Notes under the pieces: generated by a model | The model's input: only the letters and a program-made list of their open reading frames with translations | Told to the model about the DNA's origin: nothing | Database searches by the model: none | Assembly (NCBI GenBank): GCA_018398585.1 | Contig: JAGTTD010000008.1 | Location: 9,932,501 to 9,996,500, forward strand | DNA from: Simmondsia chinensis | Lineage: Eukaryota; Streptophyta; Magnoliopsida; Caryophyllales; Simmondsiaceae | DNA length: 64,000 bases | Direction: 5' to 3' | Part shown: positions 11,201 through 22,034 of the stretch, in pieces | Position numbering within the stretch: position 1 is the first letter of the stretch | How the letters are laid out: every line of letters starts with the position of its first letter | Made by a program: the position numbers and the translations under genes

Positions 11201-12589
11201 TACTTGCTTTATTTGTAATTAAGTATTATGTGCTCGTCATAAAAATTCAAACAAAACAAACATGCAAAAGGGACTCACCATGACTAGGGAGTGAGCTTAA
11301 ATTTGGACCGCGCATCTTTGAACTCAACCACTCACTGTTTTTGAAGAAAAAGTTGTGATATTTTGGTGTATCTAACTTCATTTATACCATGAGTTTAGCT
11401 TATGCTCCAATTAAGAAGACTTGGATAAATATTTTTTTAGATTTTTATGTATATTAAATGGCAAAAAATTAAGGGGATGTGGACCTAACTCAAGTGGCAG
11501 TTACAGTAACAAAGCAAGGCCCACGTACATGTTTCCTCATACGCTTAAAAGTTGGGAACTGGGGTGGAGACAATCTCAAGAGCTCAACAATCCACTTACA
11601 AGCCCAAGTTAATTAGGATTTTAAGCCTCGCACCCTTGACTTATAATAACTCAAATGAGTTTAGGTCTGACAAGATTAAGGTGGAGCAAACCGTATTCTT
11701 GTTACTTGATTAGGATCAATGCAATTGAAGTCAAGCCTTGGCCATCAAAGCCCTAATCAATGGTGCGAACCTAAGTTCACCTGACTTAGTATTAGTGATA
11801 GCAATGTTAAGACCAACGCAATCATCAAGACTTTAACATTAATGGCTCAAACTAAAGCCTCAATTCTTAACTTGTCAAAATTTGGGAACAGATTAAAATC
11901 GAAAGTTTATACATAAAGCTTGAAAGACTGTATTACTGATAAACTAGTACAACAAGATCTATGCTAAACTAAGATAAGTTAAGTTATGGTAATCCTAGGA
12001 AAAGAGCACAAGTATGTTGTGAAAGGAACTTGAAGAAGTTTTGTATTGAGTATATGTACTGATTTGGGCGGTCACAGAGTCTCTTATTTATAGAGAAACT
12101 AAATAATTGTTGCCCCCTAATTCTGCGCATATTCTCCCCATGCCAGGCTGCTAAGCTCTTTTTTACATGTGAGTGATCAATGAACATGCCCTTGATTTGA
12201 TGATCGAGGGAATTCCTTGGAGCCCACTTCCACATTTTCAGCTGAAGTCTCATCTAGAAGCCCCACATTCGCTTAGATTAAGTGTACTACCCAAGTACCT
12301 AGATTGCGCTCAAAGTAACTATCTGGAGCTTGGAAACCACTAGTCTTGCAGCCTTATTGACATTCCCTTGAGCTTGAGGTCCCTTCACCCTTCATCCTTC
12401 AACAATCTCGAGCCTCAAGTGGCTTGTATCGTTGTTAGGGTGACAAACTTCATAGGATGCTAGGTTTGAGATTCTATTATCCTAGCACCTAAAGGTCTGA
12501 TTCCCCTCGTCGAGGCCCTTATGGGTAAGCATGTGGCACTTTGCTCACAACAGCATCGTTCCATCTCCATCGAAATTAGGGTGTAAACA
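11201..12589 (-). repeat. Left (3') LTR of Tat element B
   Basis: A 1.39-kb segment starting TACTTGCTTTATTTG and ending AGGGTGTAAACA. It is similar along its length to 41721-47853 (after removing NA-2), 52526-53916 and 57909-59234. Shared landmarks are the GGGACTCACC(A/G)TGACT block near the left end and the GGGTGTAAACA end. TG at the left end has mutated to TA. No real gene is present. Confidence 0.85.
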
Positions 12590-13198
12590 AATACCTCCTT
12601 TTAGCCATTGGTAAATTCAAATTTACAATGGGTAAAAAATCTGTCTGATTTGAACCTCAATGGCCATAGGACGCTCGAGAGAACATTGTTCCTCATTTGC
12701 TTTTCTTTCCCGCTTGTCTATACATATGACAATTAGGGCTCAAAACCATCACTTTTTCGCTTTGTGCTCTCTCTTTGTTGAAACCAAGCACTCTGAAATC
12801 ACTTTCTCTTTTGTTGCTCTTGAATCTCTAATTCTTAATTCAATCTGCTCCCCATTCCTTTGCATATTCTAGAAACTGATTTGAAAATGGCAAAACTCTT
12901 TCGTTGGCTATTTCCCTTCCTCAGGGTGATAGCCCTGTTGAACAATTGACGCGCCTAATCAAATTAGACACTTCAATGGTCTCTAAAGTGATTTAGAGTC
13001 CTATTAATCTCAGTAAAATTGAAGAGGTTCTTTCTTGGTTGTTAGAGGATGATCCTTCATCGAGCTTTGTATCTTGTGTCCTAGGGTCCATCTTTGACCC
13101 TTCTTATGACGCCTTCAGTCTTCAAAGCGTGTTTCTAGATATTGACGAATCTCCTCTACTCCGTATAATTTCTGCAAATCAATCTTGTGGAGGAAGAC
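12590..13198 (+). pseudogene. Antisense PMD gene of Tat B: N-terminal part
   Basis: On the plus strand, opposite to gag-pol, an AT-rich leader (12590-12886) leads to an ATG at about 12887. A frame then reads LAISLPQGDSPVEQLTRLIK, with a stop, followed by a better-preserved EDDPSSSFVSCVLGSIFDP and SVFLDIDESPLLRI block (13048-13170). The homologous frame at 59510-61250 shows that this is the N-terminal extension of a plant mobile domain (PMD) protein. It is cut at 13203 by a solo LTR with target duplication ACATT, and resumes at 21776. Confidence 0.75.
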
Positions 13199-13203
13199 AC
13201 ATT
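13199..13203 (+). repeat. Target duplication of solo LTR (left copy)
   Basis: ACATT here and at 21776-21780 flank the solo LTR. The second copy was itself duplicated at 29108-29112. The PMD frame continues across once one copy is removed. Confidence 0.8.
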
Positions 13204-13351
13204 TCGGTGGAATCAATGTCGTGCAAAAACCAATTATTCAAGTTTAAAAATTAATAAATAAAATTATTTTATCTATTTTATGTCTGGTTATTATTTTCAG
13301 GTCAACTATACATGTGATTATTTTTAAAGCATTTCACGAGATGGACGTAAT

Positions 13352-15182
13352 TGATGTGATTTTTTTACTAGCAAGTGCACTAATTGCTTCAAGTAATATA
13401 GAGTGAGTAGAGTATCCTTCCCATGAGGATTGCTGAGTGAGTACTGAAATTAATAGCTTTAGTACTATTAGAAAAATTGAAAAATTGGAGATTTTGTTAT
13501 GAAGTAAAGTAAAATAAAATAAAATAAAATAAAATAAAAATAAAAATTAAAACTAGACTAGTATGAGCCGATTTAAGTTTTTATTTTTTATTTTTTATTA
13601 GTTAATAAAGTCTAAGGCATTCGATTTCACATTAGTTGCATCAATACGCCTTTTCTATTCTCGATATTCAAGTTGTTACTGTGCTTTGATGGTTGAAAAT
13701 CCTAATTTAATAAACATTATCTCTCGAGCAAAATTTAGTGTACTCTTTAACATATTAACCCATCACTTTCGTGCATCAATTTGAATAAGAAAAGAGTTAT
13801 AAAAACTCTATGATTTTCTTTTAAAAATAACACAAATTGCGTTAATCTCTCTCGAAGCATTCGCCCAATGTGTGGTGCTTATCACCTCAGCACCCATCAT
13901 GAATCTCCCTTCGGTCTCATTATGAATCATTATAGACCTTCAATGGTGATCAAGCATTTAAAACTCATGAATAACAATGATAAACACTTCAACAACGCAA
14001 TAATATAAATATTGAATACCTTGAATTAGAAATGAGCGTATTGTACAACTTAGGCTACATCGTAGCCTTAGATTAACTAAATTAGTTCATGTTAAACTTA
14101 ATATTAAACATTACAAACATCAAAATACATGAACTAATGAACAAAAATGATAAAACAAACAAAAAATAACCAAAAAAAAGTAAAATGGCAAAGAACAGGT
14201 CAGGTCTCTGCATAGACCCGACCCATTCTCACCCCTATTTCACTCGATTTTTTTGGGTTTTTTGGTCTAAAAACTTGATGAATCAACTCCTTGTAACCTC
14301 TCCTATTTATACAAGTAGGATTGGGATAAAAAAAGTTTGGAAAAAATCTCAAAAATTAGCTCCCATTGGTGCATACTGAGGCAATTCTGCATATCTAGTT
14401 TTTTTTTATTGTTTTTCTTGATTTTTTCTACACTCCACCGCCCAAATTCTGCACCAAAATATCATATTGATATTGTGTGATGTTTTTATGATGAATTTGG
14501 TTAAAAAAATCGAGTTTTAATTGCCAAAATGCAAGTTGTTCATGAAAAGCTGAAATCTGTGTCCAGTTTCTGCAATCAGATTTACAGCTCGGTTTTCTTT
14601 ATTTTTTTCATGAAATACTCCACCCAAATGCTGCGTAAACATGTTAAAAAGATACTAAATAACTTATTTAAGCTTTGGTTCAGTGAATTTAGTTGAAGAA
14701 AATCAAAAAAATCGAGCTGCAAAGTGGCATTGCTACAGCAGGTTGCAAGTTGCTTGCAACTTGTAATTTCTTATATTTTTTAATTTTTTTCTGGTTTTTT
14801 ATGTAAAAAGAATGCTTAAAATAGCTTAAAGTAATGTTTAATTGTATTATACAATGAATAAAAGATGATTAATGAGGACAAAAGCTTGAATTTTAGCTAA
14901 AAATTGATGTAAAACTTGTGAAATAGGGTGTAAGTTAGGTGTTCTTGGTAATTTTGTAAAATTTTTGTTATTATTTTGCAATTTTTTGATTTATCTTGCT
15001 TTTACTTATTGATATTAATGATAAAACTAGCAAGATTTAATACAAAATTGGTGTTTTTACAAGAAAATAGCAAAATAGTTCAAAATTAGCAAAACCGGGC
15101 AAAATTGATAAAAATTAGAAGTAAAATGATTAAAAATGTATTAAAATGATATAAATAAATATATACAAATTTAACGTTATCA
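13352..15182 (-). repeat. Left (3') LTR of the Athila-like element
   Basis: Begins TGATGTGATTTTTTTACTAG and ends TTAACGTTATCA; 1,831 bp. It is AT-rich with an (AAAAT)n run near 13508-13540 that is longer than in the right LTR. Short plus-strand frames such as 14185-14379 are chance frames within the LTR. Confidence 0.85.
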
Positions 15183-17004
15183 AAATGCCCCCAAACTTAA
15201 ATCTTGCTTGTCCCGGAGCAAGACTGAATATTTCAGTACCATATCTCATGTTTTTCAATAATTTTTCTACTGTTTAAAGCATGCGTAGTTTAATTCAGAA
15301 ATGAATAACCGAAAATCAATGTTTAAGGCTCTAAAGGCAAAATCAACTTTTCCAAGGAAAAACTTGTCAATCACCTAAGTAGTCAAGATTCAAAAGTTAG
15401 GAAAGCAAATTAAGTTTATCTGTTCTTTCAAATCTCAAGACATTCAAATACTATAGAGCACAAAAATTTATACCACTCATAACAAATCTTATTAAGTATG
15501 CCCAAAACTAATTATTTTTGTGCCATTTTTTTCCTATTTTTTTTAGAGGATCTTATTTGTTCAAATCACTTTCGGCTCATGAGTTTATCTTCAGCGAGAA
15601 TCAAGCTCCGACTCCTGGGCGATGACCCATAAGTAAGAGAAGCCACCATTGAGACTACTTCGCTATGACTCCCCTGAGTTTATCTGCAGTAAGAATCAAG
15701 TTCCGACTCTTGGGCGATGACCCATAAGTGAGGGAAGCCACCACTGCGATGCCCTCAATATTGGGTAGCATATATCTTTATTTATGCGAGATAGTGGTGC
15801 TAGAGATACAATTTTATCTACTCGCTTTTTATTCTTTTTTATATGTATTTCATATTTTTCTTATAGATTTAGGCATAACTCTTCAAAGTTCATTATAATA
15901 TGATAATCCTTAATGCAATCCATTCAAATTTGAATATTTTTTAATAAGAAAGAAAGGTAAAACAGCTATGCTAACTCGTGAACTCAAATACCATGGTTTA
16001 TCAAGATAATGCCTTAGATTTTTGTTTCACATTTAACACACAAAAATAATCGATTCTTAGGTTATTCCAATTAAATTACACTAAACGAACTAAAAAGGAG
16101 TAGAAAATAGCATAAAAAGCATGATGATAAGTTTTCAAAATACAAGGGGATCTTTTTTTTATATTGATGTTATTATATTATTATTATTCAAAATGCAGTA
16201 AAACTTAAAGCGTAGAAAATCTTTTTGTTGGCCGACCCTATTTACATCCCCACACAAAGGCTCCGAACTCTGGGAGACACTTAAGCCAACTCCAAAACAG
16301 ACAGTAACAGACAACTTTGTCAAAATATTTTTTAAAAAAAAATAATTTATTAAAATTTTTAAACTTGATTCTCCCACCCCCAAACTTAAAAATTAGCATT
16401 GTTTTAAGAGGAATATAAAGAACAAATGGGGGAGAGGTACTTCCCCAATTTGAGGATTGCTCTTTGATGGTGCATGTGGACATCATGCCACCCCCAAACT
16501 TATTGTGAAATGCCTGTTTAAACAAAATTAAATATGGGACAAAATAATGGAAGAAAAATAAAATTAGATAAATAAAAATAAAAACACTTGGTCGCCTCCC
16601 AAGAAGTGCTTAGTTTATAGTCGTTAGCTCGACTTTCTAGGTTGATTTAATTTATTTAGATGGATTAAGAAGTTAAGATAAAGTTAAAATTAATCAGAAA
16701 ACTAAAAAATACTACAATCTAAAATAAAATAAAATAAATGAATGAAGATTAATTTTTCAAAATTTCAACAAAATTTACAATCTATTAACAATTTCAAATT
16801 ATAAAAATAAACAAAATAATTGTTTTTTTTATATACAAATTTTTTTATTAAATTTTTTTTTTTAAGAATTATCTTTACAAATAAAATGAATGAATGAAAA
16901 GAAATTTATATTTCAAATTTAACAAAATTTACAAATTATTAACAATTTCAAATTAGTATTAAAACTATGTGGTATCAATATCACTCAATTATAGACAATC
17001 CCCC
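15183..17004 (-). other. Interior of the Athila-like element, non-coding
   Basis: Very AT-rich, with no RT, integrase, protease or gag motif. Minus-strand open frames at 16159-16525 translate G-rich tracts (FGGG, GVG) and are not credible genes. It contains two imperfect copies of a sequence starting GAGTTTATCT at 15581 and 15676. The 7.3-kb tandem duplication begins in this stretch at 15897. Confidence 0.7.
15188..15199 (-). other. Polypurine tract of the Athila-like element
   Basis: The minus strand reads TAAGTTTGGGGG and runs into the 3' LTR at 15182. Identical 12-mers at 16377-16388 and 16491-16502 lie inside the element. Confidence 0.75.
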
Positions 17005-17016
17005 ACAACGGCGCCA
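17005..17016 (-). other. Primer binding site of the Athila-like element
   Basis: The minus strand reads TGGCGCCGTTGT, preceded by TTTT, six bases inside the LTR at 17023. This is the standard primer region of Athila-type plant gypsy elements. Confidence 0.85.
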
Positions 17017-17022
17017 AAAACT

Positions 17023-18798
17023 TGATGCAACTTTTTTACTAGCAAGTGCACTAGTCGCTTCAAGTAATACAGAGTGAGTAGAGTATTGCTCCCACGAGGA
17101 TTGCTGAGTGAGTACGGAAATTAATAGCTTTCATACTATTTGAAAAATCGAAAAATTGGGAATTTTGATATAAAGTAAAGTAAAATAAAATAAAATAAAA
17201 ATAAAAGTTAAAACTAGACTAGTATGAGCCGATTTAAGTTTTTTATTTTTTATTAGTTAGTAAAGTCTAAGGCATCTGATTTCACCTTAGTTGCATCAAT
17301 ACTCATTTTCTATTCTCGATATTCAAGTTGTTACTGTGTTTTGATGGTTGAAAATCCTAATTTACTTAACATTCTCTCTTGAGAAACATTTAGAGTACTC
17401 TTTAACATATTAACCCATCACTTTAGTGCATCAATTTAAATAAGAAAAGAGTTATAAAAGCTCAATGATTCTCTCTCGAGCATTCGCCCAATTTGTGGTA
17501 CATATCACCTCAACACTCATCATAAATCTCCTTTCGGCCTCATTATGAATCATTATAGGCCTTAAATGGTGATCAAGCATTTAAAACTCATGAAAAATAA
17601 TGATAAACACTTCAACAACGTAATAACATAAATATTGAATAACTTGAATTAGAAATGAGCGTATTTTACAACTTAGGCTACATCGTAGCCTTTGATTAAA
17701 AAAATTAGTTCATTTTAAACTTAATATTAAACATTAAAAACATCAAAATACATAAACTAATGAACAAAAATGATAAAACAAACAAAAAATAACCGCAAAA
17801 AAAGGACAAAGAACAGGTCAAGTCTCTACACAGACACGACCCATTCTCACCCCTATTTCACTCAAAAATTTCTTTTTTTTTTTTTTGGTATAAAAACTTG
17901 ACTAATCAACTCCTTGTAACCTCTTCTATTTATACAAGTAGGATTGGGATAAGGAAATTTGGAAAAAATCTCAAAAACCAGCTCCCATTGGTGCATCCCG
18001 AGGCAATTCTGCAGATCTGGTTTTTTATTGTTTTTCTTGATTGTTTCTGCACTCCACCACCCAAATTCTGCACCAAAACATCATATTGATGTTTTGTGAT
18101 GTATTTGCAATGAATTTGGTTTAAAAAATCGAGTTTCAATTGCCAAAATGCAAGTTGTTCGTGAAAAGCTGAAATCTGCGCCCAGTTTCTGCAATCGGAT
18201 TTGCAGCTCGGTTTTCTTCATTTTTTCATGCAATCCACCACACAAATGCTGCATAAACTTGTTAATAAGATGTTAAATAACTTATTTAAGCTTTGGTTCA
18301 GTGAATTTAGTTGAATAAAATCAAAAAAATCGTGCTGCAAAGTCGCATTGCTGCAGCAGGTTGCAAGTTGCTTGCAACTTGTAATTTTTTATATTTTTTG
18401 ATTTTTTTCTAGTTTTTATTCAAAATAATGCTTAAAATAGCTTAAAGTAATGTTTAATGGTATTATAAAATGCATAAAAGATGAGTAATGAGGACAAAAG
18501 CTTCAAATTTAGCTAAAAATTGATGCAAACCTTGTGAAATAGGGTATAAGTTAGGTGTTCTTGGTAATTTTATACAATTTTTGTTATTATTTTTCAATTT
18601 TTTAATTTATCTTGCTTTTACTTATTGATATTAATGATAAAACTAGCAAGATTTAATACAAAATTGGTGTTTTTATAAGAAAATAGCAAAATAGTTCAAA
18701 ATGAGCAAAACTGGGCAAAATTGATAAAAATTAGAAGTAAAATGGTTAAAAATGTATTAAAATGATATAAATAAATATATACAAATTTAAGGTTATTA
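17023..18798 (-). repeat. Right (5') LTR of the Athila-like element
   Basis: A 1,776-bp partner of 13352-15182, beginning TGATGCAACTTTTTTACTAG and ending GGTTATTA (CA changed to TA). The two LTRs differ by many substitutions and small gaps, so this insertion is old. Confidence 0.85.
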
Positions 18799-19678
18799 GT
18801 AGTCCAATACGATATTGTCATAGTTTGGTTTAAGTCGTTAATGAGATTGAGCCACAGATAGATTTAAATCAAAATTAAGACCTGTTGTCAAAGTAAGTTC
18901 ATAGTTGGTGATGAGTTCTTAACAACTTATCTGATATGACTATAACATGACATCTTAGATAGCTTGTCTATGTCATGTGGATAGGGATCCAGAGGTATCA
19001 AAGTTAGTGTTCGTCAATAAAATAGGAACATTGAGCAGGACCACCAGAATTGTTTATTTCTTAGCTGCTTTCAGAAATAAATAGTTCTTTGTGATTAGGC
19101 GATATTAAATCCCGAGATTGTCTTGAAATCGTGCACGTACTGTTCGCCATTTTACTGTACGCAAAATGAGGTCCTTTAAGGTGGCTAATAGTCTATGTAC
19201 GTTGGATGACTGCATGAAATATAGCAAGACCAAAATATTTAACATGGAGCCTATAATTTCTTATGAGATACAGATGTTTCCTTAAGTAGATTCACAAGTG
19301 TTCGAAAAATTCAGAATCTTTTGCCAAAATATTATAAGTGTTTGTTACTGGAATTGATACGAAGAATAGGTTCTCGTGTCATAGAATTATTCGAAAAGGG
19401 TGAATCAGGTAGTTGAGGAGAAGCAGTGAGAAGTATAATAATAGTAGTTTTAATTATTACTTCTCATAGATATCAGATAAAGGGGTTTATCTTTCAATTG
19501 TCACAAATTGGGAATTATCGAATAAATAATAAAACTCTAGAGTGTAGTAGGATTTATTTAGTGGAATTAAGTCCTATCAAATGGTGATCAACTATTATCA
19601 TGAGATGATAATGAGTTTTAATCTATTTAGAGCTAGATTTAAATTGTCCCCGGGGTCTCTACGCAAGCCTCTAATTTT

Positions 19679-20815
19679 GGAGCCGGTTCCCAAAATAATG
19701 CTCAAAAATCAAAAAATAAAAAAAATAATGCCAAAAGAAAAATAATTCCAAATCTACTGTTAAACCGCGTTTACAAAATGCGGCTATACTGAACCGCGTC
19801 AAGGTGATGCGTTTAAAATGCATAAAAACCGCGTCTATAAAACGCGTTTTATATGTACATAAAACGCATTAACTAAACGCGGTTCACAATATAATAAAAC
19901 GCGTTATAAGAACGCGGTTTAACTATAAACCGCGTTCACTAAACGCGGTTTATTCGCAGTACGCACAAACACCATTTTCATCGCTTATAGTCGCCATTAT
20001 GCCGCAATTCGTGATGATCTTCACATTGATCCCATGTGCCTCTCAATGAAGCTCCAACATTATAAGTGGAGGTGGTAAGAAATCAGGAAAAGTTATCAAT
20101 AAAAGGCTATTAATTCAGTAGTGATCAAATAGCTATGACAATGATACTTAAAGATCTCCGGCATATAAAGCAGAAGAAGGGCGATAGCCGATGACATGAC
20201 CGGCGGTGAGTAGGGGTGTAAACGAACTGAGCGTTCAATGAACTACTCGTGTTCAAAATCGATTAGAGCTCGTTCGTGTTCATTAGGAGAGCTCGATAGC
20301 TTAACGAGCCAAGTTCGAACAGGGGGTGCTCAGCTCGCTATCGAACAGTTTGATAAGGGCTCGATAAGAGCTCGTTAAGGGGCTCGATACGAGCTTGTTA
20401 AGGGCTCGGCTCGACTCATTGCGTTTGACCATATTAAACCGCGTTCATATGATGCGGTTTTTATTCAGGTGAACCGCTTTAACAAAACCGGGTTATTAAC
20501 TGTAAACCGCATTATTAAGACGTGAACCGGTTTAACAAAATCGGGTTATTAACTGTAAACGGCATTATTACGACGCGGTTATCATTACTGTAAACCGCAT
20601 TATCAAGACGCAGTTTTTGTCACAGTAAACCGCTTTACTAAGACGCGGTTCTTATTATGGTAAACCGAAACGCGGTTTTTATTCATATGAAACGCGTTTT
20701 TTTAATGCGGTTTACTATAACCGCATTTTGTAAACGCGGTTCAACAGTAGATTTGGAATTTTTTTTTTAAACATTATTTTTTTTATTTTTCAGCATTATT
20801 TTTAGAACCGACTCC
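19679..20815. mobile_element. Non-autonomous TIR element with CpG-rich motif arrays
   Basis: The element is 1,137 bp, with long terminal inverted repeats: GGAGCCGGTTC at the left and GAACCGACTCC at the right. The inverted similarity extends over roughly 100 bp (for example CCAAATCTACTGTTAAACCG at the left against its inverse near 20735-20755). It is flanked by TAATTTT at 19672-19678 and 20816-20822, a 7-bp duplication (8 if the next G is counted). Behind each end lies an array of variants of AAACCGCGTT and AACGCGGTTT (19742-19960 and 20440-20755). There is no transposase frame. The host LTR sequence continues on both sides, as shown by the copy at 35390-40229. Mutator-like or hAT-like origin is possible from the duplication size. 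Confidence 0.8.
20210..20430. repeat. GGGGTGTAAACGA / GCTCG-rich repeat inside the MITE-like element
   Basis: Starts near AGGGGTGTAAACGAACTGAG and ends near GGGCTCGGCTCGACTC, with many GAGCTCG words in both directions. Sequences opening GGGTGTAAACGA and built of GAGCTCG units are common dispersed repeats of plant genomes. This looks like an older insertion inside, or a component of, the element around it. Confidence 0.5.
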
Positions 20816-21775
20816 TAATTTTGCACCATCAGAAAAAATATTAAAGAATTCATGAGAAGAATAAATTTAAATTTACTAAACAGCATTCGTTCGATGAATA
20901 AAATTAAAATTATAAAATAAAATAAATTTTAAAATAAAAATTCGTAAGATGAATTTTTACATGTGGGAAACAAAAAAAAAAAAAAAGAAATTTCCATTGG
21001 TTAATAGGGTTAACCAGTCACGGTATGATGGGAGAGTCGTCGGGCCTCTCTGTGTGGACGCCATGTGTTGGGACGCCCACGAGATGGATCCACGCCAAAT
21101 GACGCAGACCAACCAAAACGTGCCACGTGGCTACATGTAAGAAATTAAGTGAAATGATGCTATTTTGTTTGGTTTGCATCCCACATTAAAAATTTGGGAT
21201 TTTTTTTTACTCCAGTAGCCTACTATAAATAGGGGTCCTGGTATTAAGGTTTAACAATGAATTAATCAATCAAAATTAAAAAGTAAATAAAATTAAAAAG
21301 TTTTCTGACAATGTTGACTTTTGGAGAACCAAAAGAGGAGAAATTTCAGTTGTTAATATTTTTCGGAGCCCACACTCCTTATATTCAGAAAAGATTGCGT
21401 AGAAGGTTTCTCGGTCTCAGTGATTTCTTGGAGCGACACTGCAGTCTACATCTAAGTATTCTTCTTTTCTTTTCTTTTAGTTTTTTTTTGTCGCTTTTAT
21501 ATCTATTTACAATATTTATTATGTTAGTTATTTATGTTATTATCATGAATGCATTAGAGTAGATGCTGATATGTTTAAACTTATAAATTTTAAATATGTA
21601 GACTTAGAATTAGGAATTCTAAGGTTCTAGCAGGTTTAAAATTAGGAATTTTAAATATTTAGATTTAGAATTAGGAATTCTAAGTTGCTAGTAGGTTAAA
21701 ATTAGAATTTTTAAAATCATTTCGCTATGGTTAATTTGATTAACTTAGGGAATATTTTCGAAATACGACCCAACA

Positions 21776-22034
21776 ACATTTGCAAAGAAGCAACGCCTTT
21801 CAAAGGATGGATGTTCTTAACAAAGCTGTATATTGAATGGGTTGACAAATTGAAGGTGACTCATGAAGAAAAATGGAAGAATTTTTGCATTTATGAAGCC
21901 ATCAGGCTTTCCATCATCGCTCGCAGGTTTGACTACCCCATTATGATGGCACTCACCTACTATTGGAATATCTATTGTAACGCTTTTGTCCTCCCTAAGG
22001 GATTTCTTAGCATCACTCTGGAGGACATAGTGGC
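21776..22034 (+). pseudogene. Antisense PMD gene of Tat B: middle part (first copy)
   Basis: The frame reads KEATPFKGWMFLTKLYIEWV, then KWKNFCIYEAIRLSIIARRF and PKGFLSITLEDI. These are the PMD signature blocks: the YEAI segment, the YPIM.ALTYYW segment and the F..GF..ITLEDI segment. It matches 59832-60085 closely. The coding part starts after the solo LTR at 21775. The ATG at 21727 lies in LTR sequence and is not the true start. The frame is cut at about 22034 by another solo LTR and resumes at 30882. Confidence 0.8.

Larger units (their letters stand above)
13352..18798 (-). mobile_element. Short Athila-like gypsy element without gag-pol
   Basis: LTRs at 13352-15182 and 17023-18798 enclose only 1.84 kb. 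On the minus strand the primer site is TGGCGCCGTTGT (17016-17005) and the polypurine tract next to the left LTR is AAGTTTGGGGGCATTTTGA. Both are hallmarks of Athila-type elements. The target duplication is GTAAT (13347-13351) against GTAGT (18799-18803). The intact site is preserved in the reverse-oriented solo LTR as GATGGACGTTGTCC. The interior has no gag-pol motif, only short chance frames, so the element is non-autonomous. It has a 95-bp-period tandem repeat at 15581-15745 and two extra copies of the CCCCCAAACTTA tract. Confidence 0.85.
13204..21775 (+). mobile_element. Solo copia-type LTR, expanded by nested insertions
   Basis: After removing the Athila-like element (13352-18798) and the MITE-like element (19679-20815) with their duplications, about 1.98 kb remains, ending GAAATACGACCCAACA. 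The same sequence occurs in reverse at 35390-40229 (about 1.90 kb after removing a LINE), and partly at 56497-57510 beside a copia gag. It is therefore an LTR of that copia family with no interior: a solo LTR left by LTR-LTR recombination. The start is TCGGTGG where TG is expected. A region near 21035-21140 is GC-richer, and a TATA-like CTATAAATAGGGG lies near 21224. The 83-codon open frame at 21311-21562 lies inside the LTR and is not supported as a gene. Confidence 0.78.

Noticed and set aside
13505..13545. (AAAAT)n run as an independent feature
   Set aside because: A simple repeat within the Athila-like LTR; length variation between LTRs is ordinary slippage.
16159..16525. Minus-strand frames with FGGG repeats in the Athila-like interior
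   Set aside because: They translate the polypurine tracts and AT-rich spacer. No motif, and the overlap of two frames argues for chance.
19740..20755. Regularly recurring ACCGCG motifs looking like a CRISPR array
   Set aside because: Spacing and orientation vary, units are degenerate, and the arrays lie inside a TIR element in a plant genome.
21311..21562. 83-codon plus-strand frame with a hydrophobic C-terminus (and its copy at 28643-28894)
   Set aside because: It lies wholly inside the solo copia LTR. The second copy exists only because of the tandem duplication, and the colinear LTR at 35390-40229 does not keep the frame open.
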